From: Fusobacterium sp. JB019
GTDB taxonomy: Bacteria > Fusobacteriota > Fusobacteriia > Fusobacteriales > Fusobacteriaceae
NCBI GenBank assembly: GCA_030673965.1
Contig: JAUTCN010000019.1
Location: 40,025 to 104,024 of the forward strand
DNA: 64,000 nt
Direction: 5' to 3'
Below, one piece after another: positions 56,890-64,000 of the stretch; within the stretch, counting starts at the first letter, position 1, and every line of letters begins with the position of its first letter. The position numbers and the translations under genes are program-made. The notes beneath the pieces were generated by a model. It was not told the DNA's origin and made no database searches. It saw nothing but the letters and a program-made list of their open reading frames with translations.

Positions 56890-57633
56890 TTAAAAAGTAT
56901 ATATGATTCCAACTCCCCCTGCATAAACTAAACCGTTCTCAACAATAGGAGAGTTTTTAATTTCATCAGAAAATTTCATTATACCTATAAAACCTAGTAA
57001 AGAAAAAGCATCTGTCAATCTATAAGAACTTGTAACTCCTATTCCTATAGAATATCCATCATCCCCATCATAAGAATTTAAAACTGTACTAGTAGAAGCT
57101 TCCCCAGAATCTATACCAAAATAGTAATCTACTAAACTAGAATTATAATAACTAAAACTTACTGAAGGTTTTACTATTAAATCAGCATTTACAACATAAG
57201 GTTTTTCTATTCTAAGAGATACTGTCCCTCCTTCTTTACCTACTTCCGCATTCAATATTGTTTCTATATCATAAATTCCATTATAATATTTAAATTCACT
57301 TCCTAACATAAATTGATAATCTCTATCATCAATTCCTTTATATCCTGAATCCAAATCACTTGCTTCAACTTCATAACCTCCAAAAGGTATTGCATACAAA
57401 GAAAAAGTATAAATATCATCTTGTAAAAATCTATACCCTAAATGTATACTATTAGTCGTTTTTGCATCTATAAAATAATTATCGTACTCATAATTTAACA
57501 TTGGTAAAACATAAGAATTATCTCCACCTTTGAAGAATTCATTTGTAACACCATATCCTATTCCTACACTAGATCCTAAAGCTACTTGTGACGCTAATAA
57601 TAGTGCTGAGGAAATTAAAGCTATTTTCTTCAT
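56890..57633 (-). CDS. MipA/OmpV-family outer membrane protein
   Basis: The 247-residue protein has a signal peptide (MKKIALISSALLLASQVALG). It is followed by alternating beta-strand segments such as IHLGYRFL, FMLGSEFKYY and AGGVGIIYTF, ending in the terminal Phe expected of outer membrane barrels. The pattern fits the MipA/OmpV family, some members of which scaffold murein enzymes or act as porins. Exact function is unknown. It follows the glycosyltransferase gene by 18 bases and may share its transcript. Confidence 0.75.
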   Translation of the reverse strand: MKKIALISSALLLASQVALGSSVGIGYGVTNEFFKGGDNSYVLPMLNYEYDNYFIDAKTTNSIHLGYRFLQDDIYTFSLYAIPFGGYEVEASDLDSGYKGIDDRDYQFMLGSEFKYYNGIYDIETILNAEVGKEGGTVSLRIEKPYVVNADLIVKPSVSFSYYNSSLVDYYFGIDSGEASTSTVLNSYDGDDGYSIGIGVTSSYRLTDAFSLLGFIGIMKFSDEIKNSPIVENGLVYAGGVGIIYTF

Positions 57634-57651
57634 AAAATCCCTCCATTATAA

Positions 57652-59457
57652 TTATTTGTTCATATGCTTCTCTTCTCTTTTTATTTTTATAAAATTATAA
57701 TTACCTGCAACTTTTCTTTTAAAACTAAACTTTCCATTGGTAGGAAAAATAGCTATTCTTCTTATATCAAATAAATTTTCTTGAAATGAAACATCTCCAT
57801 TATCTGTAGTTACAGCAAACTCATACCCTGCTTCTTCAACAAATCTTTTAACAACATCGCTTCTATGTCCATAAGGATATGCAAAACTTATTAATTTTTT
57901 TCCTAATTTTTTTTCTAAAATTTCTTTACTTTCAATTATTTCTTTTTTTGCAATTTTAGGATTTAGATCTCCCATCTTTGAATGAGTCATTGAATGTCCA
58001 CCAAACTCTATCCCATAATCTTGCATCTCTAAAATTTCTTCATCTGACATTAAATGAAAAACTTTTTCTGGGGTAAATCCATTTTCCACATCCCATTTAT
58101 TGTATTTTAATTCACCTAATAAATAAATAACTGCTTTAAAACCAAATTCTTTAAGAATTGGAAATGCTAGTTCATAATTATCCTTATAACCATCATCAAA
58201 AGTAAGGATTATAAGTTTTTTTCCTTTTTCAAATCTTTGTTTATAATTATTATTACTTAAATCCTCAAAAGTAACTGTTTCATAACCTTTGTCTTTCAAA
58301 TACTGCATATGCTGTCTAAAAAATTTTTCCTCTATATATGTACCATGAACTCCTTTTTCTTCTTCTTCACCCTTTATAACTCTATGATACATTACAATTG
58401 GTATTTCATATCTTTTTTTTAACACATATTGTTTAGAATAAATTTTTTCTATTCTATCCACTATTTTTTCCAAAGAAAAGTTCCTTTCAACTTTATTCCT
58501 CAATTCCAATAAACTTCCATGAGATTTTGCTATTGCATTATTAATATCTTGAGATATTCCTCTTACTTCTACTTTACCTGATAGATTTTCGATTATACTA
58601 ATATCTCCAAAATTACTTTTTAAACCATACTCTATATTACTTATTCCAATAGCTCCTAAATATTCATTTTCTCCAACAGCAATAACTGGTCTTCCTGATA
58701 AAATTCCCTCAACAGCAACTCTGCCTGCTCCTATAACTATTGACGAATTACAAATTTCTTCATAAACATTATTAATATAACCCATGAATTCAACTTTATC
58801 TTTAAATTTTTCAAATCTTTTAGGAACTGTTTTTCCTCCTATGACTCTAATTTTCAAATCACTTCTTTTGTAAATTTCTTCTAATATATCATAACAAACA
58901 TCCCCTTTTGGACCAGATAATCTTCCTATAATAGAAACTACAACATTTTCTTTGTTATCTTCCATTGGATTAAAATGATATTCTCTACAATCCACTGGAT
59001 TTCTTAAAACTTCTATTTTAGATTTATCCACTCCTAACTCTGTTACTAATTGATGTTGAACATTTTCGCAAACTGTTATTCCATAATCTCCAAAACATTT
59101 AATTAATTTCCTACTTAAATGTACTGGTTGCTTTCCATGAGTGGTTGTTATCAGTGGAATTCTAGCTATTTTACAAGCTAAAGAAGCACTCCAAGCAGAA
59201 GCTCTAGAGTGGGCATGAACAACCTGTATATCATTTTCTTTTATAATTTTTAGTAATTTTATTACATGATTAGTTCTTTGAAATAAACTTCTTTTATTAA
59301 ATTCAACTTTAAAATACTCCGCTTTTGTTTCTTTAGTTAAAGTATCTGAAACAACAAAAACTTTATTCCCTCTTTTTATTAACTCATTGCTAAGAGTTAC
59401 TGCGTAAACTTCCGCTCCTGTAACTTCTAACTGAGATAATGCCATTAATATATTCAT
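57652..59457 (-). CDS. glycosyltransferase family 4 / polysaccharide deacetylase fusion
   Basis: The 601-residue protein joins two enzymes. Residues 1 to about 340 are a GT4-like glycosyltransferase: MNILMALSQLEVTGAEVYA, VVHAHSRASAWSA, LRNPVDCREY and a GRVAVEGILSGRPVIA donor-sugar region. From about residue 365 (IVMYHRVI) it is a NodB-type carbohydrate esterase 4 domain with TFDDGYKDN, the zinc pair in GGHSMTHSKM and FAYPYGHRSDVV. No signal peptide is visible, so both activities would be cytoplasmic, perhaps on a lipid-linked sugar. It is the middle gene of a small envelope cluster. Confidence 0.85.
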   Translation of the reverse strand: MNILMALSQLEVTGAEVYAVTLSNELIKRGNKVFVVSDTLTKETKAEYFKVEFNKRSLFQRTNHVIKLLKIIKENDIQVVHAHSRASAWSASLACKIARIPLITTTHGKQPVHLSRKLIKCFGDYGITVCENVQHQLVTELGVDKSKIEVLRNPVDCREYHFNPMEDNKENVVVSIIGRLSGPKGDVCYDILEEIYKRSDLKIRVIGGKTVPKRFEKFKDKVEFMGYINNVYEEICNSSIVIGAGRVAVEGILSGRPVIAVGENEYLGAIGISNIEYGLKSNFGDISIIENLSGKVEVRGISQDINNAIAKSHGSLLELRNKVERNFSLEKIVDRIEKIYSKQYVLKKRYEIPIVMYHRVIKGEEEEKGVHGTYIEEKFFRQHMQYLKDKGYETVTFEDLSNNNYKQRFEKGKKLIILTFDDGYKDNYELAFPILKEFGFKAVIYLLGELKYNKWDVENGFTPEKVFHLMSDEEILEMQDYGIEFGGHSMTHSKMGDLNPKIAKKEIIESKEILEKKLGKKLISFAYPYGHRSDVVKRFVEEAGYEFAVTTDNGDVSFQENLFDIRRIAIFPTNGKFSFKRKVAGNYNFIKIKREEKHMNK

Positions 59458-59469
59458 ATTACCTCACTT

Positions 59470-59769
59470 TTAATCTTCTAAATCTTTTATTAACATAATA
59501 TAATGCTTTATTTTTCCATCATATTTTTCTACTATTTCTTGATTTATTCTAGAGTAATTCTCATTTTCTTCATATAATTGTCTCTCAAGTATTTTAAAAC
59601 GTTTTTTTAATTTTTTTAACTTTTTAGTTGTAATTTCTTCTTCTAAAACTTTATCAAACATTTTTTCAGAAGCATTATAACTTTTTTTAAATTCATAATT
59701 ATTATAATAACGTATTCCAGAACAAGAGCTCATTAAAATTGTAATAACTATCAAACCTAACTTTTTCAA
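59470..59769 (-). CDS. small lipoprotein with a coiled-coil-like body
   Basis: Starting from the TTG at 59769, nine bases after aaggag, the 99-residue product begins MKKLGLIVITILMSSC, a lipoprotein signal with lipobox MSSC. The rest is charged and helical, with many Lys and Glu in heptad-like spacing (KLKKLKKRFKILERQLYEENENYSRINQEI). A longer open frame upstream would run over the promoter. I recognise no family. It precedes the glycosyltransferase-deacetylase fusion by 12 bases. Confidence 0.65.
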   Translation of the reverse strand: MKKLGLIVITILMSSCSGIRYYNNYEFKKSYNASEKMFDKVLEEEITTKKLKKLKKRFKILERQLYEENENYSRINQEIVEKYDGKIKHYIMLIKDLED

Positions 59770-59782
59770 AATTACACACTCC

Positions 59783-59839
59783 TTGACTATTAAGTCAATA
59801 TTTTCCTCGAGCATAACATAATTTTTACGCTTTAGTCAA
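59783..59839 (-). promoter_or_regulatory. promoter with downstream palindrome, small envelope cluster
   Basis: On the minus strand TTGACT (59834-59839) and TATGCT (59810-59815) are 18 bases apart. Just after the expected start, TTGACT-N4-AGTCAA (59783-59798) is an inverted repeat in operator position. Its regulator is unknown. Confidence 0.5.
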
Positions 59840-60866
59840 TATTATTTATATTTTTATTAAAGTACTTTAAAAAGCAAGAAATATCTTTAGAAATAAACTC
59901 CCAAGTATGATATTCATTTTTATAAATATACCCTTGAAAATCCACATTATATTTCTTCAATCTTCCTACTATATCAATCCATTGTTGAAACATTAGATAA
60001 GGTTTTTTATCTTCAGATCCTACACTCAAATAAAATTTCTTTCCTTTAAATTCTTTTTCTTCCATGATTTTAATTATACTATATGGATCCTGTTTTAAAA
60101 TTCTCCAACCCCACGGACTAAAAATTTTTATAAAATTTGATTTATCTACATCATTAAATAAAATTTTAGGAATATAAACATATTTCATTATTCTCATAAC
60201 TCTTCTATTTACGCTCATTCTTATAAGACTTACAGCTCCTGAAAAACTTCCAACTACTTGAAAATGTTTAAGATGTCTTAAACCTATTTTATACGCTGCA
60301 TAGCCTCCCATAGAAAAACCTGCTATCCCTAATTTTCCATTTGGAGTAATCTTTCTTATTTCTTTATATAATTCATCCATTATATAATCTTCATATTTAT
60401 AATTATTATCCTCATAAAAGTTGGTATACCAACTTTCACCATTGTATCCAGAATCAGGCAATATAAAAATCATATCTCCTATTTCCCTATTTTTTTTTAA
60501 TTTTAAATAATTTTCTAATAATTTTCCTCTCTCTAACCAATCCTCACTAGAATCTCTAATTCCATGAAGTAAAACTAAACAAGGAAGATCTTTTAAATCT
60601 AATTTTTTTTTGGGAGTAACTATAATAAATCTCATACTTTCTTTAACATGAACGCTTTCTATATTTTTAATTTGTATTTTAAGATTATCATTAACTTCTT
60701 CTTTACTTATATCATTTAATTCTAACCCTTTTCCTTTATTATATTTAACCTCTTCATAAGATAATACTCTTTTTAATTTTCTCTTAAACCTAAATTTATA
60801 AGGATAAGTTACAAAGTAAAAAAGAAGACATAAAAATACTACTGTCACAAAAAGACTAATAACCAT
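59832..60866 (-). CDS. membrane-anchored alpha/beta-hydrolase esterase
   Basis: The 344-residue protein has an N-terminal membrane helix (VISLFVTVVFLCLLFYFV) and an esterase D/Ag85-like alpha/beta-hydrolase domain. LVLLHGIRDSSEDW precedes the nucleophile motif GIAGFSMGGYAAY near residue 200. Asp in SVGSEDKKPY and His in YHTWEF can complete the triad. Family members hydrolyse simple esters or transfer acyl groups. Its place near a polysaccharide deacetylase fits cell-surface glycan de-esterification, but this is a guess from context. Confidence 0.78.
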   Translation of the reverse strand: MVISLFVTVVFLCLLFYFVTYPYKFRFKRKLKRVLSYEEVKYNKGKGLELNDISKEEVNDNLKIQIKNIESVHVKESMRFIIVTPKKKLDLKDLPCLVLLHGIRDSSEDWLERGKLLENYLKLKKNREIGDMIFILPDSGYNGESWYTNFYEDNNYKYEDYIMDELYKEIRKITPNGKLGIAGFSMGGYAAYKIGLRHLKHFQVVGSFSGAVSLIRMSVNRRVMRIMKYVYIPKILFNDVDKSNFIKIFSPWGWRILKQDPYSIIKIMEEKEFKGKKFYLSVGSEDKKPYLMFQQWIDIVGRLKKYNVDFQGYIYKNEYHTWEFISKDISCFLKYFNKNINNID

Positions 60867-60905
60867 TTTCCTATCTCCTTTCTTTTTTATTTAATTAACT
60901 TTAAT

Positions 60906-62297
60906 CTAAAATGCTGCATTTCCTGGTGTTCTTGGGAATGGTATTACATCACGAATGTTTGTAATTCCTGTAATATACATCATCATTCTTTCAAAACCTA
61001 GTCCATAACCTGAATGAGGGAAACTACCATATTTTCTTAAATCTGTATAGAATTTATATTCTTCTTTGTCTAACCCTAATTCATCCATTTTTCCTTCTAA
61101 TATTTCTAATTTATCTTCTCTTTGAGAACCACCAATTATTTCTCCAATTCCTGGAGCTAATAAATCCATAGCTCTAACTGTTTTTTCATCTTCATTCAAT
61201 TTCATATAAAAAGCTTTTATTTCTTTTGGATAATCTGTTAAAAATACAGGTTTCCTAAAATAATTTTCAGCTAAGAATCTTTCATGTTCACTTTGTAAAT
61301 CTATTCCCCATTCAACTTTATAATCAAATTTATGTCCTGATTTCATTAATATATCTACTGCTTCTGTGTAAGTTAATCTTGCAAATTCACTATTTAAAAC
61401 ATTGTTTAATTTATCTACTAATCCTTTTTCTATAAATTTATTAAAAAATTCTATTTCTTCAGGACAATTTTCCATAACATATTTAATTATATACTTAACC
61501 ATTTCTTCAGCAACATCCATATTTACTGTTAAATCTGCAAATGCCATTTCTGGTTCTATCATCCAGAATTCAGAAGCATGTCTTGAAGTATTTGAATTTT
61601 CAGCTCTAAATGTAGGTCCAAATGTATAAACATTTCTAAAAGCAGAACAATATGTCTCAACACTAAGTTGTCCACTTACTGTTAAGTTAGTACTTTTACC
61701 AAAGAAATCTTTAGTATTATCTACTTTTCCATTTTCTTTTTTAGGTAAATCATTCATATCTAAAGTTGTAACTCTAAACATTTCTCCTGCTCCTTCAGTA
61801 TCTGAAGATGTTATTATTGGAGTATGTACATATACAAAATTTTTCTCTTGAAAATACTTATGTATTGCATAAGCTAATACTGATCTTACTCTAAATACAG
61901 CAGAAAAAGTATTTGTTCTTGGTCTTAAATGTGCTATCTCTCTCAAATATTCAAAAGAATGTCTTTTGTTTTGAAGTGGATAATCTAATGCTGCTTTCTG
62001 TTCTATTCTAACTTCAGTAGCTATTATCTCCGCATTTTGACCTTTCCCTTGAGATTCTTGATATATCCCTTTCACAACTATTGAAGAAGAAATAGATAAA
62101 TGAGATATCTCCTCAAAATTTTCTAAACTTGTATCATATACAATTTGCATACCTTTAAAAAAGCTACCATCATTTATTTCTATAAAACCAAAGTTTTTTT
62201 GAGCTCTTATTTTTCTAAGCCATCCAGAAACTTCTACCTCTTTTCCTAACAACTCTTTTTCATTTCTATATAGTTCTCTTACTGTAACACAACTCAT
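60906..62297 (-). CDS. asnS: asparaginyl-tRNA synthetase
   Basis: AsnS charges tRNA-Asn. The 463-residue protein has an OB-fold anticodon-binding domain ([25 protein letters not shown]) and class II motifs 2 ([24 protein letters not shown]) and 3 ([15 protein letters not shown]). It ends in the characteristic [15 protein letters not shown]. The length is normal. The ATG has a strong gggggag site. It follows the DUF896 gene by 11 bases. Confidence 0.96.
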   Translation of the reverse strand: MSCVTVRELYRNEKELLGKEVEVSGWLRKIRAQKNFGFIEINDGSFFKGMQIVYDTSLENFEEISHLSISSSIVVKGIYQESQGKGQNAEIIATEVRIEQKAALDYPLQNKRHSFEYLREIAHLRPRTNTFSAVFRVRSVLAYAIHKYFQEKNFVYVHTPIITSSDTEGAGEMFRVTTLDMNDLPKKENGKVDNTKDFFGKSTNLTVSGQLSVETYCSAFRNVYTFGPTFRAENSNTSRHASEFWMIEPEMAFADLTVNMDVAEEMVKYIIKYVMENCPEEIEFFNKFIEKGLVDKLNNVLNSEFARLTYTEAVDILMKSGHKFDYKVEWGIDLQSEHERFLAENYFRKPVFLTDYPKEIKAFYMKLNEDEKTVRAMDLLAPGIGEIIGGSQREDKLEILEGKMDELGLDKEEYKFYTDLRKYGSFPHSGYGLGFERMMMYITGITNIRDVIPFPRTPGNAAF

Positions 62298-62308
62298 GAA
62301 ACTCCCCC

Positions 62309-62497
62309 TTAATTTAAGTTCTCTTTATCGTCTACTATTTTTATTCTATCTAAATGTCCCTTAACTTGAGCTCTGAATTTTTCCATATAAAGCTTTCTAT
62401 ATTTATTTCTTTCAGATAACTCCTCTTCTGTCAAAGTCCTTTTTTTTGATAAATTAGCAAAATAATTTACCTTTACAACTATATCTTTCATTTCCAT
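62309..62497 (-). CDS. DUF896 (YnzC-like) small protein
   Basis: The 62-residue protein matches the DUF896/YnzC family: an N-terminal helical hairpin with [15 protein letters not shown] sequence ([21 protein letters not shown]), then [25 protein letters not shown], a very conserved block. B. subtilis YnzC is a small helical protein linked to the SOS region. Its biochemical role is unknown. It has a ggagat site and is cotranscribed with asnS. Confidence 0.88.
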   Translation of the reverse strand: MEMKDIVVKVNYFANLSKKRTLTEEELSERNKYRKLYMEKFRAQVKGHLDRIKIVDDKENLN

Positions 62498-62510
62498 TTT
62501 TATCTCCTAT

Positions 62511-62519
62511 ATTATAACA
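62511..62519 (-). promoter_or_regulatory. extended -10 promoter for the DUF896-asnS unit
   Basis: TGTTATAAT on the minus strand is a perfect extended -10 element just before the DUF896 ribosome-binding site. I see no good -35 box. Confidence 0.5.
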
Positions 62520-62571
62520 TATTAGTGGCAATCTATCATATTTATAAATCTAAAGTATTATACATTTTATT

Positions 62572-63795
62572 TTATTTTTTGTCAAACATAGCTCTATTGT
62601 TTATACTTGCTACAATTCCTAAAGCTACCATAATTGTCATTATAGAACTTCCTCCATAACTAAATAGTGGCATTGGAATTCCAAATACTGGTAATAAACC
62701 TAAAGCCACAAAAAAATTAATTAAAAACTGAGTTATTATAAATCCGCCTACTCCTATTGCTATATATCTTCCAAAACTATCTTTACATTCTAAGCCTATT
62801 TCTAATATTAAATTATATAATAAAAAAAATAATAAAATAACAAACATAATACCTATAAACCCCAATTCTTCCCCAAATAAAGCCATTATAAAATCTGTAT
62901 GTATTTCTGGTAAATAATTATATTTTTGTACTCCTGCTCCATAACTTCTACCTAAAATTCCACCATTCCCAAAAGCAAGAAGAGACTGAGCAACTTGATA
63001 TCCTTCATCTACATTACCTATATAATTATCCTTAATTATTCCATCTAAAAACATTTTCACCCTTACAAATCTATAATTATCCGATGTACTTCTATAAATA
63101 AATGTTAAAAGTCCTATTCCTAAAGCTCCTCCACCTATTGTTAATCTTAGTATCCACTTATCTTTAAATTTTGTAAAAAATAACATAAATATAAATATAC
63201 AAAAATAATGAATTGCTGTACCTAAATCATTTTCTAAAATTATTAAAAGTGTAAATAAAATCCATATAAAAATTGATGGAATTAGTAATTGAGACATACT
63301 TGAATTATTTTCCTCACTTTTTGAAAACACATGAGCTAATAAAATTATATATCCCACCTTTAAAAGCTCTGCAGGTTGAACAGTTATAAAACCTAAATCT
63401 AACCATCCGGTAGCTCCATTTATTTCCCTAACTAAACTAGGAAATAAAGAGCTTCCTATCCATAAAAAAAGCAACACACTATAAGAAACTGCGTGTATAA
63501 ACACTATACTTTTTTTATTTTTTAAAATTTTATAATTATTACAACTTAAAATACAATATAATAGAGATCCTATTCCTAAATAAAGGCAATATTTTCCTTT
63601 ATTTAAAATTCCTTCTCTGTAATAAGATATACTTGAAATATTTAAAATTCCTAAAATTATTATAACCCCTATAATCCCACTTAAAACTCTTCGCCTTCTT
63701 TTTATTAGTTTTTCTCTATTTTGTTCTTTTAATACTTTCTCTATATCATTTTCAATTATTTTTTTTTGTTGATAAATATTTTTATTTTTTTCCAT
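62572..63795 (-). CDS. SEDS-family protein, RodA/FtsW-like
   Basis: SEDS proteins polymerise peptidoglycan glycan strands with a partner class B PBP. The 407-residue protein has a cytoplasmic N-terminus rich in Lys and about ten helices. It shows the diagnostic blocks GATGWLDLGFITVQPAELLKVGYI, ENDLGTAIHYF, GYQVAQSLLAFGNGGILGRSYG and FSYGGSSIMTIMVALGI. The presence of IHTDFIMALFGEELGFIG is also typical. RodA and FtsW cannot be separated confidently without the partner; no PBP is adjacent. It lies downstream of the 5S rRNA gene on the same strand. Confidence 0.88.
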   Translation of the reverse strand: MEKNKNIYQQKKIIENDIEKVLKEQNREKLIKRRRRVLSGIIGVIIILGILNISSISYYREGILNKGKYCLYLGIGSLLYCILSCNNYKILKNKKSIVFIHAVSYSVLLFLWIGSSLFPSLVREINGATGWLDLGFITVQPAELLKVGYIILLAHVFSKSEENNSSMSQLLIPSIFIWILFTLLIILENDLGTAIHYFCIFIFMLFFTKFKDKWILRLTIGGGALGIGLLTFIYRSTSDNYRFVRVKMFLDGIIKDNYIGNVDEGYQVAQSLLAFGNGGILGRSYGAGVQKYNYLPEIHTDFIMALFGEELGFIGIMFVILLFFLLYNLILEIGLECKDSFGRYIAIGVGGFIITQFLINFFVALGLLPVFGIPMPLFSYGGSSIMTIMVALGIVASINNRAMFDKK

Positions 63796-63886
63796 TATTT
63801 TTCCTTACATTATCAATATTTTAAATACTTTTAGTCTCATAAATTATAACATAATCTAAATATTTTTCCAAAAAATAAAAAAAAGA

Positions 63887-64000
63887 TTGGCAAGTTCTTA
63901 TCCTCCCAGAGGGCTGCCCCCCAAGTACTTTCAGCGTTTATGAGCTTAACTTCTAGGTTCGGTATGTTACTAGGTGTACCCTCATAGCTATTCTTGCCAA
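63887..64000 (-). rRNA. 5S ribosomal RNA
   Basis: The minus strand begins TTGGCAAGAATAGC at the right edge, contains the conserved ACCGAACCTAGAAGTTAAGC, and ends CTTGCCAA, which pairs with the 5' end to close helix I. About 114 bases are in the window, essentially the whole gene; a base or two at the 5' end may lie outside. A T run follows the 3' end. The rest of the rRNA operon is presumably beyond 64000. Confidence 0.95.

Noticed and set aside
63796..63886. tRNA genes next to the 5S rRNA
   Set aside because: The gap downstream of 5S holds only AT-rich sequence and a T run. No tRNA arms are visible.

Overview
This 64 kb window is a low-GC, Gram-negative-like chromosome segment. I see no phage block, insertion sequence, CRISPR array or tRNA gene. 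Several genes point to an outer membrane: a MipA/OmpV-type outer membrane protein ending in Phe, the heptose-phosphate isomerase GmhA, and lipoproteins. The AT-rich codon use, SAM-I riboswitch on metK, TtcA-like pair, YlxR-L7Ae fusion and tandem adenine deaminases fit a member of the Fusobacteriota, probably Fusobacteriaceae. This placement is an inference, because no 16S rRNA is present; only a 5S rRNA lies at the right edge.

Layout. Positions 1-1.4 kb hold a gene tail, a NUDIX hydrolase, a YgjP-like metalloprotein and a 31-residue membrane peptide. Positions 1.4-14.2 kb hold the complete branched-chain amino acid pathway in two units. The first is ilvD, an acetolactate synthase large subunit and a short IlvM-like subunit. 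The second is another acetolactate synthase pair, a LeuA-LeuC fusion, leuD, leuB, an orphan ABC ATPase and ilvC. Positions 14-19.6 kb carry a lipid kinase, murI, two TtcA-like enzymes, a Cys-rich winged-helix protein, an M15 lipoprotein and CvfB. Positions 19.7-24.9 kb form a sulfur/persulfide cluster: a CoA-disulfide reductase with rhodanese domain, a YeeE/YedE transporter, an amino acid permease and a rhodanese-CsoR fusion regulator. Positions 24.9-30.2 kb are a purine operon of two adenine deaminase homologues and a purine permease, behind an unassigned structured RNA. Positions 30-40 kb hold pepF, a LysR regulator, gmhA, a secreted EEP nuclease, thiN, uraA, a sodium symporter and brnQ. Positions 40-55.4 kb are one long minus-strand run, rimP-nusA-ylxRQ-infB-rbfA-recJ-tig-clpP-clpX-lon-engB-valS. 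Positions 55.5-64 kb carry metK with its SAM riboswitch, an outer membrane protein, a glycosyltransferase-deacetylase fusion, a small lipoprotein, an esterase, asnS, a DUF896 protein, a RodA/FtsW protein and 5S rRNA.

The most interesting system is a set of three leader-peptide attenuators, at about 1.4-1.65, 5.25-5.54 and 38.3-38.65 kb. Each has a short reading frame packed with Ile, Leu and Val codons, 12 Ile in each. Each is followed by a strong intrinsic terminator just ahead of ilvD, the second acetolactate synthase gene and the transporter gene brnQ. In each case a segment inside the leader frame can pair with the 5' arm of the terminator. The simplest reading is ribosome-stalling attenuation that couples synthesis and uptake of branched-chain amino acids to charged tRNA supply. 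Other points worth attention are the LeuA-LeuC fusion, a natural Trp-to-Leu change in the second acetolactate synthase together with an Asn-to-Leu change in its regulatory subunit, the rhodanese-CsoR regulator with G-tract motifs at two candidate targets, the structured RNA ahead of the adenine deaminase operon, and an AU-only hairpin against the clpP ribosome-binding site.
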